A DNA stretch of 64,000 bases from Brachynemurus nebulosus (lineage: Eukaryota > Arthropoda > Insecta > Neuroptera > Myrmeleontidae). The translations under genes were made by a program, and so were the position numbers. Under the pieces are notes generated by a model. That model made no database searches and was not told the origin of the DNA. It worked only from the letters and a program-made list of their open reading frames with translations. Positions 34,783 to 46,802 of the stretch are shown piece by piece; positions within the stretch are counted from its first letter, which is position 1, and the number at the start of each line of letters is the position of its first letter. Location: NCBI GenBank assembly GCA_035578155.1, contig JAPWDM010000001.1, positions 11,817,543 through 11,881,542 of the forward strand, in the 5' to 3' direction.

Positions 34783-35215
34783 TTAGGGTTCCGCACCTTA
34801 AAAGGAAAAACGGAACTCTAATAAGATCCATATTCGTCCATCTATTACAGAGGTTTTTCTCGAAAACTGGGTAACATAGGAATTTGAAATTTGACATAAT
34901 GTTCGGTTTTGATGACACGCAAATATATCGCTAGTGAACAATTAGATATTTTTTTAGAATCAAAATGGGAGGTGGGGGCAGTTTGGTCAAAAAAAAAACG
35001 TTTCAATTAATATATCGTGTGATACCTATATCATTTAAAAAAGTTACCTCCATGGATACTAAAGATATTTTCTTCCATAATTTCTGTTTCAGTGGACATA
35101 ATGATATAGCTCAAAATTTGCAAAAATTACCGAAAATTGTTCCCTCTGGTTCTTCGAAGTTTCTAAAGCTAAAATTTTGATATTTATATGACTAGTAGAC
35201 ACCTCCATTTTCATA
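34783..35215 (+). repeat. Dispersed repeat family B, copy 1
   Basis: It opens TTAGGGTTCCGCACC, a start common among insect repeats. From 34965 (GGAGGTGGGGGCAGTTTGGT) to TTTCTAAAGCTAAAATTT it matches 52440-52680. It is non-coding; the class is unknown. Confidence 0.6.
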
Positions 35216-35691
35216 AAGCCACACCAGTACATATCTAAAGTGTTCCTTCTCTAAATGTCTTGTATGCTGAACTTTCCGAACTATCGAGTTCTTAGTGCTG
35301 ATGGTCCATTACTATCTCTTATTTGAGTAAATTAATTGACTCTAAATAAATAGCATTAAAAATTGAAACTTGGAATGTATGTTTTCAATTTTCTCTTTAG
35401 AAATCAAACAAAAACACACCTGGGAAACACTGTATTTCCGTATTGTATATTGATTGATAAAACATGTATTGCTTTAAATGTGTTTTTTATCTTTTTATTT
35501 TTGTAAATTCATCAAATAAATCAAATCATCCTTTTATATGGATTTTAAATGTTATTAGTAGGTATATGTGTTACGAATGTAAAATTGATAAAATAATGTA
35601 TAATATGTATCGTCTAGAGTTGAAAACGGGTATATATTTGCTAAGGTAATTTCACAAAAAATGTAATTTATCATCTATTTTAATATACATA
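35216..35691. other. Unassigned AT-rich DNA
   Basis: Nothing recognised. Confidence 0.4.
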
Positions 35692-36813
35692 GGGTTGACC
35701 GGGGTAATTGTGAATTGGGGCAATTGTGAACAGCGCCTATAATTTCTAAAATAACATTAATATTGTTAAAAATCAACTTTAAATATGTTTTTCTGTCCTT
35801 TCTTAATATGCTATTAAAATTTCATAACAATTCTCCAAGTATTAGTATCTTTTTTTTTTTTATTTTGAAAAAACCCTTGCAAAATTTTATGTATCTTACC
35901 TCGACCAATCCTCAAAAAAAGTTTTTTTAAATAGATTTTCTTTTTTTAAAAGGTAAGAAATGGTTAAAAGTACTTTTAAAGAAGTGGTCTAAGCCCTGAG
36001 AGGGTTCCTTATTAATTGCGAGAGAAATTGGACAATTTATCACGACTTCACAATTACCCCATGATTTTAAAATTGTGGGGTAATTGTGAACATCATTCAC
36101 AAATGCCCCCATTCGGTCAAAAATTTCAGTAGTGTCCTTTTCAGAGTTGAAAATGTTGATGAAGGTGCTGGTGACCTTATTGTACAAGTTTCCGTTGTGC
36201 AAACAATACAAAAAAAGAAAAAAATTGTTATTTTTTATTCATGTAAACTAAATGTATTTCCTTGAGAAAGTCTTAGTTTCCTTGTTTTTGTGTGAATACA
36301 TGGAATTTTTTGATTTTTTATATGATAAAATGACAAAGTATCATCAAACTATCATTTTTAACTTGTAATAAATTTGTTCCTACAATTTTTGTTATTTTTC
36401 TTTAACCTTGATTTTTTGTACAAATTTGAGGTATGTGTAACTTGCATTAAGCAAAGAGAAATTGTGACCGCTGAAGTATGATGAAAAATTTGAAAGTGGA
36501 GTAAATGTGAAGAATTTGAGCTGGGCTTTACTCTGACGTACCACACTTCTCTTGTAATCCATTCTAAACAATTTTTCTGATGGCATTCACTTTTACCCCG
36601 AAATTCATAAGATTTACAAAACGGGGGAAATGTGAATAGCTTATAAAATTGTTGTTTTTCATACGAATTTGCTCAAAATTTGTGTGGTGCATCCTGTGTA
36701 ATGTAGAATTAAAAATAAGTCAACCATAATGTGATATATAAAATAAAAAATACTTAAAATAACGATTTTGTCTCAACTCATGAAAATCCATTCACAATTA
36801 CCCCGGTCAACCC
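35692..36813. mobile_element. 1.12 kb MITE, TIR GGGTTGACCGGGGTAATTG
   Basis: The terminal repeats, GGGTTGACCGGGGTAATTGT then GAAT, are perfect over at least 24 bp. TA lies outside each end. The GGGGTAATTGTGAAC motif recurs internally (for example near 36076, next to its inverted form ATTACCCC near 36054). The minus-strand frame at 35927-36211 (94 residues) has no family match that I can recognise. Confidence 0.82.
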
Positions 36814-36995
36814 TATATGTTATTTCTGTGGCCTTGGATGTAGTTTAAGAGTCTGAGGCTAAAAATTTACGGAAAAAGTAACTGAACTGATAATTAAACT
36901 GTCCATTCGAAAATCAAACGTCTAGCCAAAGGGCTTACGTATCGAAACAAAGTAATCAAGCGTCATAGTTGTGTTTCTTACCTGTACTAAATATA

Positions 36996-37647
36996 CAGTC
37001 GAATCGCGTTATGAGTCCGCTCGTTATGAGTCCGCCGATTTATATTTCTATTATAAACATTCCCTCTCCATGACCGAAAAAAATTCATTTCAGTCTCTCG
37101 TTATGAGACCGGAACATTGGTGTTGATATTTAATGAGCTAGCAAGCGTACGATTAGTGTAACTCATAAATTATCCTGTCAGCATCTTTTTATTCACTAAA
37201 AGAATTTTTTTATATGTCTGTGTTTACATAATATATGTGTAGTTGACCAAAGCAAGTTTTGTTCGTTCATCGCGCGCATTATATTACAAACTTTATTTGA
37301 CTAACAATATTATTTACAATTTCTACAAAAGATTTTAAAAAATTTTTTAAAGAAAATATGTGTGGATCGTTTAAATTCCTGTCACACAAACTATAAAACG
37401 CATTTAGAAAATATTAGTAAATTTATTTATTAAAAATAGGTAGATTTTGTGCCGCTTCTAACGAATGGTAATACTACACTAAACGTCCGGACTTTTTGAT
37501 TATAAATAAGTACACACTCACACGTTTAAAAAGTAGGGGAAATGCAAGTTACGGGGTTCGACTACTAAGCACAAGTGAGGGTATAGGAATTCCTAGAATT
37601 ATATTCTCCTACAGCCCTGTAAGCGGACACATAACGCGATTCGACTG
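36996..37647. mobile_element. 652 bp pogo/Tigger-like MITE
   Basis: The left end CAGTCGAATCGCGTTATGAG pairs with the right end, whose complement is CAGTCGAATCGCGTTATGTG; both continue TCCGCT. TA duplications are at 36994-36995 and 37648-37649. Termini starting CAGT with a CGTTAT block and a TA target are typical of the pogo/Tigger branch of Tc1/mariner. Subterminal direct copies of GTTATGAGTCCGC occur at about 37009 and 37025. Confidence 0.85.
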
Positions 37648-37683
37648 TAATAGAGAAAATTTGTTTGTATGTCCAAAATAAAT

Positions 37684-37960
37684 TCAAATAGTACTGAACT
37701 GGTTTTGAAAATTTTTTCACTATTAGAAAGCTAAACTATTCTACGATTATTGATGGACTATTCTATGAACAATTATATAAGGTCCCTTGAAATTTAGGGA
37801 CCCAAAAATTGCCTAAAGTGAATTACCGATACAACTTTGAAAATTTTTTCACTGTTACAAAGCTAAACTCTTCCAAATTGATACTGGCTATGTGAAGTCA
37901 AGATTGTCTTTTAAGATATTATAGACCCAAAAAGGGCTAAAATAAACAGCTAGACAGAAT
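37684..37960 (+). repeat. Dispersed repeat family F, copy 2 (two units)
   Basis: Two diverged units carry TTTGAAAATTTTTTCACT with AGCTAAACT, and the end AAAATAAACAGCTAGAC matches 24310-24326. Confidence 0.6.
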
Positions 37961-38033
37961 TTGTCTTGATTGTGAACCATTAAGGAGTAAGATAACAGTG
38001 ATTAGAGGCCACTGGGTAGTAAGATCATAGTGA

Positions 38034-38198
38034 TTAACACTTTCATTGCCAATCACGCGACATCGCGTGATACGGCTACTTTACTATATGGCCAATCATG
38101 CGATATCGCGTGACAAATATAAGAACCTACTTATTTAACATAAAATATTTGACCATCTCACAAAATCTATATTTTTAGCTTGGCAATGAAAGTGTTAA
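38034..38198. mobile_element. 157 bp TTAA-flanked (piggyBac-like) MITE
   Basis: TTAACACTTTCATTGCCAA at the left and its exact complement at the right (38180-38198) form a perfect 19 bp repeat including the TTAA. Two internal palindromes, ATCACGCGACATCGCGTGAT and ATCATGCGATATCGCGTGAC, lie in tandem. Confidence 0.88.
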
Positions 38199-40084
38199 GG
38201 ATCATTAAAACCGCAAAATAAATTCTAATTCTTTTCTAATAAATTCTAAACGTTTGAGCGGAATGGTCTTTTTCATTAAGTTTTGTTTTTACTATATTAA
38301 TCTCTTATCAGCTACTGACTCCAACTCCTTTCTTTCAGAATATGCGAGAATGGAGCAAAAAATCGCTTCCAGTGATATCTCTATTTTAAAGTCGTTAAGC
38401 GAGCGAAGCCAATCACTATCAATAACATTTCGTACAGAAAGGTTACAAAACTGAAAGGTTGTGTTAAATTTATTTGAAAGAGTTTCAGTGTATTAACCTA
38501 ACAAAACATTACAAATTACAATAACTAAAATGTAAAATATATTTAGGCACGTATTGTTCTATTTCTAAATATACATTATTCTTAAAATAAGATCATACTA
38601 CTGAGATGCCTTAAATTTTCCAATTTAATTGGCTTCTGCGGTGACAGAAAATAAATTACACTGACAAAGTTTTGATACAGTTGAGTGATTTGCTAACTCT
38701 TTGTAAATATATACCTATTATATTTAGAAAGTCAGTTGTAATATAAGTAGCGTTTTCAAAATGTTGGTTGCCGGCGAGAGGGATTAAAATGGAATGCAAG
38801 TGAAAAGAGAAGGCGTAAAATAATTTTTTCAATTTTGTATTTCTATTCTACGTAATTTCTGCTTACTGAAACAGTTTCGTAGTTCTATCTAATTTTTTTG
38901 TAGTGTTATAAATTTTAAAGAGAAACGGAATTGTAATCGAATTCAGAATCAAACGCTAATGGTTGGCGAATCAGTTTGCTTTATATTTTATATTGTTCAA
39001 CTTACTTGTTCATTGTATCCTTGTTTCCAATCAACTAAAATAATGTCTAGAAAAGTGCTTTATTATTATTAAATTTTTAAAAATATAGTTTTAGTTTTTC
39101 GAAACTGAAAAAGAATAAAAGATCATATTAGCATAGACATGTTTTTGGACTGAAGAAAAATTGAAAAAATTTATGACATTTAAAAGTGGTATCTACACAC
39201 ACCGGCATAATTAGCGGAACATAAAAAAAATGTAATAACCCTTTCGACTTTCAAAGAATAATTTTTTACGCACAAGGGGTAAGCTTTTAATGGCTGAAAT
39301 TTAGTAAATTTCAATTTTATGTCGATAGCAGCTAGCAGCAAAAAAATTAACACAATTCAAATTCAATAGAAACACATACGTACAAGGGCATTCGTACCCA
39401 TGCTTACCTACCGATACCCTTTGTGTTTTTTTTTTTAAATATTAAAAAAAGGACTTGAAGAAATTTTTTCTTTTCAAAAAATCCAAAATTCCTACTTTAT
39501 AAATATAAAACACATACCTATAACATTCTTAAATTACTGAATATTTATGTATTGCATTTGTTATAAGAGTAAGTTCATTTTTTTTTTAATTCTTAAATTT
39601 ACTATACGCCTACTTGTATTATAGTATAAAAATAAAGCATTTTAAACACATTTAACAATACCATTGGATTCCGATCCAAAAATGGGAGAAGTGGGAGGAA
39701 AAGTAATGTAGAATCCCTAAAAGGCACTAACTGGATACTAACTCAATACATGTACAAAATTTCAGCCCTCTAGGTTTACTCAGAGAGTCTCTAGGCGTCT
39801 TAGGAAAAAAGCAAAAAAATCAAGGAAATATCGGCGTAAAAATCGTGAGGAAAAGGGTTAAAAGTTGAAACCTTCAAAAAGCAGTGGCTGGCTACTAACT
39901 TAACCGCCCCACACATAGCGGCGAATCTAGACACTATATAACCAAAAAAAAAAAAAAAAAAAATGTTGCAGTACCAATTTTGATATTTTTATTACTTCCC
40001 TATATGCTTGTGATATTAAAGCATTTAAATTATTTTTTTAGAATTTTTTAGATAAACTTTAAACAATTTATTGCCAAAAAACTG
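38199..40084. other. Unassigned AT-rich DNA
   Basis: The frame at 38254-38454 shows no recognisable family. A-rich runs lie at 39943-39963. No inverted ends were seen. Confidence 0.45.
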
Positions 40085-40834
40085 AAAAAATCGTCTACAT
40101 TCGCCCCAACTGACGGTATAGATTACGTTATGTAGGGTCCGCTAGGGTCCATGGGACCCAAAGGTGGTAAAAATAAACTAACCAACCGATTTTGAAAATT
40201 TTTTCACTGTTTGAGAGCTAAACTATTTTAGATAGATATAAGTTACGTTATGAAAGATCCACTAGGGTTCATGGGACTCCAAAGTGTCAAAAATGATGTA
40301 AATGACTGATTTTGAAAATTTTTCCACTGTTGAAGAGGTAAATAATTTTAGATGGATATAGCTTATATGTTGTATGAGTTCGGCCAGGTTCCTGGGATCT
40401 TAAAAGCGCGAAATAAACTAACCGACCGATTCTGAAAATTTCTTCACACTTAGAGAGCTGAACTGTTTTAGATAGATATAGATTACGTCATGTACCTAAG
40501 GTCTGCTAGGGTCCTTGGGACCCAAAACTTTCAAAACTAAAATAACCGACCGATTTTGAAAATTTTTTCACTGTTAGAGAGCTAAACTATTTTAGATAGA
40601 TAAAGATTAGGTTATGTAAGGTCCGGCAGCGTCAGTGGGACCCAAAAGTGTCAAAAATAAAATAACTGACCGATTTTGAGAATTTTTTCACTATTACAGA
40701 GGTAAACTATATTAGATAGGTACAGGTTGTGTTATCTGAGATCCACAACTGTCCTGCGGATGCAAATGCGGCGTAGAATGCTACACAACGGGTTTTGAAA
40801 ATACTTTTACTGTTAGGAAGGTAAAATATCCTAT

Positions 40835-40899
<65 letters not shown>

Positions 40900-41270
40900 G
40901 CGTATATATATTACATAAAGTCCGCCTAGAATATGCGGTCGAGCTAATTTTTTAATGAAGTCCACCGGGATCTTGGAGATCCGAAAACGCCAGAAATAAG
41001 CTATCGAACCGATTCTGAATATTTTCTCGCTGCTAGAGAACGAAATTATTTTGGATGGATACAACTATGCTGCACAAAGTCCGTTTGGGTTCTTGGGTCC
41101 CAAAAATACCAAAACTAATTACCCAGCCGATTTTAAAAATTCTTTTACTCTTAGAAATCTAAACTATTTTAAATGGGTACCTACCAATATTTGGAAATTC
41201 GCTATGTCATGCAGATGCTGCGACAGGGGTATTGTAGAATGTAGAGGAATCAGTTTCTCACAGCCCGAAA
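40085..41270 (+). repeat. Tandem array of about 120 bp units (family F related)
   Basis: Eight diverged units share GATTTTGAAAATTTTTTCAC, followed by GAGAGCTAAACTATTTTAGA and GGTCC-CTAGGGTCC. The anchor motif recurs near 40179, 40299, 40424, 40545, 40669, 40792, 41009 and 41128. A (TA)n run (40831-40897) has expanded between units six and seven. The last unit ends in CATGCAGATGCTGCGACA, like the end of family A. Confidence 0.8.
40831..40897. repeat. (TA)n microsatellite inside the tandem array
   Basis: Uninterrupted TA run of about 55 bp after a CATACATACA lead. Confidence 0.93.
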
Positions 41271-41610
41271 CAATTAATAATGTATTAATTTATGAGTAAA
41301 CTACACAACTGTAAATACAGAGAAGTATAGTATTGTTCACCCCAACGAAGTGTTTTAAACTCTGTAAAACTATCCATGAAAGTTTGAGTTTTTGTATAGA
41401 TGCGTATTGTCTGGTTATCAAGTTTTTCAATTTAATGTGCAAGGCTTCCTTATTACAACAAGAATATTAGCGTGGCTGTTATTTCTCTGCTTTCTATTTT
41501 GCTGTTTTGTTTTAATATTTTTTAATTACATTTACTGATTCGCCATAATATGTTATTAATATGCATTATGCGGTTTCCTATTTGTAATGCAGAGTACACT
41601 TTGTTATTTT
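41271..41610. other. Unassigned AT-rich DNA
   Basis: Nothing recognised. Confidence 0.4.
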
Positions 41611-42345
41611 AGCGAATTTCCAAGAGCAAATTCAGCTATTATGATCATTGTCATGGTAAGACTTGCGTCCAAGGCGTAAAAACAATGGAACAGATGGAGC
41701 AATCGTTCCATAGCGCAAGAAGGAAAACTAATTTTGTATTGGAAAGTGTTTGTTTTGGTAGTTCTTAGTTTTTAGGATGGACTCATAATCTTAGAAAGAA
41801 GGGAAGTTAGAAATGGTATTCTTTTGCTCGTCATCGCTATTTTTTGGAAAAAATGGAAACTGAAAAATGACAGAATGACATTTTGAATTTTTTTTTGTTC
41901 GTCGGCTAACTTTTTAGGGAAAATGAACTTTTCCGCGAGGGGCGCTTGTGTCTAAATCTGTGTCTTGTCCGAGAGGGGCGCTTGTGTCTGAAAACGTTAG
42001 AAGTCCTAAACTTTTAGATGAATTCTTCAGCCATGCACGTACGATACTCGAAATATGGCATTTTGGGCATTTTTCGTGAAAAAAATAAGTTCCCTACCAA
42101 AATTTTCCAATGTTCAGAAGTTTTTGACCACATAGGACCAGGATAAAGAGGAAAGGGAAGGTTTTGAAAGAGGGAAAAATCGTATAAATAGGTTTTTGAA
42201 AATAATAACAAAGATTTTACTTAGCAAAAAATACCACCTTCAGATTTTTAAATCATTATTCTTTGTAAACTGGTTTCCAAGTAAAGTTAATTTTTTTAAT
42301 TGTAAAATCGTTATGTTATGCAGGACGCTGTGACAGGGATATTAT
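41611..42345 (+). repeat. Dispersed repeat family A, copy 3
   Basis: It starts AGCGAATTTCCAAGAGCAAA and ends TTATGCAGGACGCTGTGACA, in the same order as copy 1 (2665-3060), but it is longer. Internally GAGAGGGGCGCTTGTGTCT and a near copy lie about 35 bp apart (41938 and 41971). Confidence 0.55.
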
Positions 42346-42840
42346 CTTTTATTTAACGATTGAAACAGGATAAAGAATCATCTCAAAGCCGATAATAAGT
42401 CAATATAGACGATTCCGGTAGACGGTAATGATTGTAAATATACATTTACAAATCAGATATTATATTCCCATGTGGGTTTGTTTGGTGTTTGTTTTTCTAT
42501 TTTTAATAAATGTTTTATTCTAATATTGATAAAGTATTGCTTAGAGGCAAACACGTGGCACGAAGATTACTGATTTAGTAATTTTATTTTTGTCTTGATT
42601 TCGTTCGTAAAATTAATAAATGTGTGATTGCGGTTACTTCTCCGATTAAATCGACCAACCAATATATGCAACCACTATTTCTTGCCCCTAAATTCAGGCA
42701 ACCGATAGTACATACCCAAGTAACCCCCTACCTACTTATGAATTCAGTAATTTTTCGACTAGTTTAATTCTGATTTAATAAAACCTACAGAAAACAATTT
42801 CTAACCGCACATCTATACCGCATTTTATGACCTGAAGCTG
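42346..42840. other. Unassigned AT-rich DNA
   Basis: Nothing recognised. Confidence 0.4.
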
Positions 42841-43938
42841 TACACTGTTAAAAAATTTCACAACATTTAATGTTGGCATTTAATTGCCAAAATTAAATAA
42901 AATTACATTGCAGAATGTTTTACATTACATTTCGGATGTAATTTTACACCACTCAATGTAAATAAATTACGTACGACATGTAAAATTTCATTGTGAATGT
43001 TTTACACATTACATTTCATATGTAATTTTACATCAGCCTTTGTAAACCGATTACCCGAGATATGTAAAATTATATTACAAATGTTTTCTGATAGTACATT
43101 TCATAATTATATAATTTTACATTAGACTATGTAAATTGATGTAGTACACTTTACATCTCCTATATGTAGTAAAATATAATATACTTTCTATAATACAATG
43201 TAAATGTTAATATAATAGAAAATATTTAAATAATAAATACTTCTAAATAGGTAGCTATACCTGTTTAATACTTTATTCTTAATTATATTTAAGTTTCATC
43301 AGTCCTGAAAATACATTATAGAAGAAGAATCTATTTCATAAAAATGACTATTAGATATAGATAATGACATGGTGACTAGCATTCAATAATATTTTCAATA
43401 TAATTTTAAATACAAAATTTACATCAACGCTAAACTATATTCACTTTTTGTAAGTTGCCATAATAAAGAAATAGTTCAATTAAAATAACACGTTTTTGTA
43501 AAAATGATTTTATTTCTAAATTAAAGTATGCACACATACACATATATTATATCAAAGAGAGTACACAAACCTAAAGTTACAAAAATTAGAAGTTGAACAT
43601 TATTTTGTTCGGTTTTACAAATAAATATTTATATTTTATAGTTCACAATAAGTTTTAACAGGCACTACACGAGGTAAATTTTGTCTTAAATAATCACAGT
43701 GAAATTGAATTATCTTGCACCGAATATTCACTAGTGTCCAATCACATTGAATACACATCCATTGCTAGATTTTATACTGTTTAAGTAAATACAATATTGA
43801 ATTTCCAATAAGGATAATTTTTGGATATTTCCCTTTATAATACTGAATTTCTGAACTCATCAAAACACTTAAACACTTTTTTACAACAAAATTTTAATTA
43901 TTTACAACAGTTTAACACATTATGAAGCTATACATTGA

Positions 43939-44004
43939 ATGTTTGCAGTTTATTTATTATTTATTAATTAAAAAATTAATAAATAATAAATAAACTGCAA
44001 ACAT
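43939..44004. repeat. Perfect 66 nt palindrome (31 bp arms, AAAA loop)
   Basis: The left arm begins ATGTTTGCAGTTTATTTATT and the right arm ends with the exact complement. No mismatch was found over 31 bp. Confidence 0.92.
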
Positions 44005-44144
44005 GAACCAGCCAATTCAACTGACGCCGTCAATTGCGCTGAATAAATCACGTGATACCCGTTTTTTACATACAAATACGGTAAATTTTCGTTTTGAAAT
44101 GTAATTTTACTATTTTAGCATGTCAAATACCATTTTTATATGTA

Positions 44145-46690
44145 ACTAGCCGTTACCCGATGGGATTTTCCATCGACAACATCTTCTTATTAGGTACTCA
44201 CTTTCTCACTTCGTAATGTTTTTTTAAAAGCCTAAATCAATACCCACGTTTCTAGCTTCAAAAATGACGAACTTTCATTTCCTGTTTTAACCCCTTAGAG
44301 AATAAATTTCCAGAGACGTTTACACAACTAACTTTTATTTATAAACTAGCTGTTACCCGCGGCTTCGCAAGGGTGAATTTCATAATTTAGTAATTCCATT
44401 TAGGCAATTTGCTAAAATATTTTGCCCCTACTTTTTTATCATTTAAGCTGAAATGATAGGCTTTATTTATTGGTAAGCTTACTCATCAATTCTCTTTATT
44501 TTTTATGTCTCTCTTTGGCTAGCTATCTAGGAACAATTGAAAATTTTCAAAAACTAATTGGTCATTTCTTCAAGTATATAAAATAGACTAAAAATCTAAA
44601 GTAAGCCTATTAAAAAAGTGTCAACGAATTTGGTATAGAAGTAGAAAAAGTATGTTGATTTAAAATGCTCAAATTTTATATATTTTTAAAATACCTAATA
44701 TTTTGTAGACTTTTCCTTCCTATTCCTATTGGAAAATTTAAATCTCTACGCCTACATCCCCATTAAGTCTGTTTGCATTATATTTGAACATTTCCTAAAG
44801 TAACTGACTCATTGTTGGAGAAGCTAGAATAATAGGTGTTAAAAATGTAAAATTTGACCTCTCCCCCATTTTTTTGCGTTTATTTCCTAGTTTACTCTCT
44901 ACAGGATTAATTTTCAAAAAATGTTGAAACATGTATTCATTAATTTATTTTTAACCTCCTTTGACTATGCCCTCCAGTTTTATTCGTGTAAAATTATCCT
45001 AACTGTAAATCAGTTATTCCGAAACAAATCGGGCAAGTTTAATATCAAATCAATTCTTTAAAGTGCTTCGCTTCGCTCGCCAACCAGTTTAAAATTCTAT
45101 AAAAGGTTAATTCCATGTAATGCTTCGCTCCGCTCGCTAAACGACTCGAAAGCAACCATATTAGTATACCTAATTTTCACACTTTGAGATGTTTACATAG
45201 ATTCCCATATTGATGGTTTTAAATTAATTCAATTTTAGATCCTTTTCAGGATTCGCGAACCCTGGTGGACTTTTTAAAATTATGTTCAGTTCCTCCGTAA
45301 TTAAACTTTACTACTATTATTTTATTAAAGTGAAAATTTAGTAACAAATTTTTGAAAAATTTTTAAATATTATTTTTATTGTAACCTAGATAATCTTTTG
45401 TTTTTTTTTCTTTTGTTTCCGTTTATTGTTAAATTAGTATTTTTGATATATCAATTTTTGTCTTGAATATAACAACCCTCCTTAAGGGTATTGGTATAAT
45501 TTTGACCGAAGATGTTGTCGATGTTGAGATGATGAAGCATCTAAGGAATAAATTTATAATGTTTTACTGAAATCTGTCCCGTAGTTTTTGTGTCAGCCGT
45601 GCCCATAGAAAACCTAACTGATAATTTTATTATATAAATTCTATGTAACTTCCAAACTACCAGTTTTAAATATAAGAATATCTTATAGTAATAGATAGAC
45701 CTTACATTTTTCTATATAATTATGATAAAAAATACAGGTGATTCATTAAAAAAAAAAAAGATTTGAAAAATAAACAAAAAATATTTAAAAAATGCTTTAT
45801 GTGACCACCCTGTATCAAGTCAAAAAGCTGAAATGTCACTGTCACCAAGAATATTAGTAACAATTTCCAGCAAATTCAAATTTGCTGTCAAAAACATTTC
45901 AAATAGAAAAGTTGGTGTCAACTTCCGGTATAACCGGAAACGGCAGAAATTTAAAAATATTTTAATTAAAATGTTCATAATTGAAAACTCCTATAACCAA
46001 ATTTTCATGAATCTAATTTATTTAGAAGACCATGAACTTTAAATAGAGATTCTATTTGAATCATTCTATACATAACCATTTGGGAGATTACATTAAAATA
46101 TTGCTAAGATTGATCGGGAGATTAATATCTATATTTTTTTTAAATTTCAATTCTATAACTTTAATAGTTTCTGAGTTAAATCGGTTCGTACAAACAGACA
46201 GACAGACAGACAAATTTTTTTTTAAAGTTATATTTGGTATATATGTCGAATTTGCTAACTGAAAAACATACTAATACCTAAAAATTCGAAAACCACAGAC
46301 AGACATTTCTATTTTATTTTTAGGTATTGATAGAAGCTTAAACGCCAATTTTCATATCTCCTGTGCTAAATTTCGTCCTTCTAAACCCAACAGTTTAGGC
46401 AGTGCGTTGTCTGTCAGTCAGTGTTAAAGATTTGTTCAATAATATATTATTTATTTTAATAGCCATAGACAAATTTTTATATAATACTAACTTCAAAAAT
46501 AACGAATTTACATACAAATTTTCATCCCCTATTAAACCCACTTAGGGGACGAATTTTCAAAAATCCGTTCTTAGTGCTCATCTATGTTACATAGGGAACT
46601 CCTATGCAAAATTTCATTCCTCTAAACCCAACGGTTTAGGCTGTACATTGTCTGTCAGTCAGTCAGTCAGTCAGTGTTAGAAATTTATTA
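44145..46690 (+). repeat. Dispersed repeat family C, copy with a 2 kb insertion
   Basis: The segments 44145-44343 (from ACTAGCCGTTACCCGATGG) and 46334-46690 join to give the normal family C order. The uninterrupted sequence across the junction can be read in the minus strand at about 54240. The 3' part contains two tandem sub-repeats, each with CTAAACCCAACGGTTTAGG-type palindromes, and ends at CAGTCAGTCAGTCAGTGTTA then AATTTATTAAGTAGA. Confidence 0.7.
44344..46333 (+). repeat. Repeat G inserted in family C (starts ACTAGCTGTTACCCGCGG)
   Basis: ACTAGCTGTTACCCGCGGCT is an opening shared by many insect dispersed repeats. GCTTCGCTTCGCTCGC and GCTTCGCTCCGCTCGC recur at about 45066 and 45121. It ends near a CAGACAGACAGACA run (46196-46211) and TTAGGTATTGATAG. 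The frames at 45833 and 46056 fall within it and have no family resemblance. It is about 2 kb and may be a degraded non-LTR-type element. Confidence 0.55.
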
Positions 46691-46802
46691 AGTAGATTTT
46701 AGTATCGAAGCATTTACTAAACACATTGTAATTTTCAAGACACGTATTGTAAAAAATTACCATATTTTTTATTGTAATAATACATGTTTTTTTAACAGTG
46801 TA

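Larger units (their letters stand above)
42841..46802. mobile_element. TA-flanked element, TIR CACTGTTAAAAAA, split by nested repeats
   Basis: TACACTGTTAAAAAA at 42841 and its complement TTTTTTTAACAGTGTA at about 46787-46802 form the ends. TA outside fits Tc1/mariner-type insertion. The left part carries three to four tandem units of about 90-100 bp containing TTACATTTC-TATGTAATTT (42900-43160). The right part is mostly occupied by family C (44145-46690), so the original element was about 1.4 kb. It has no transposase frame. Confidence 0.62.

Noticed and set aside
35927..36211. 94-codon minus-strand frame as a transposase
   Set aside because: No DDE/DDD or helix-turn-helix pattern is visible; it is confined to a MITE with internal repeats.
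38254..38454. 66-codon frame with a polar, helix-like C-terminal half
   Set aside because: Isolated, without splice sites or a recognisable family.
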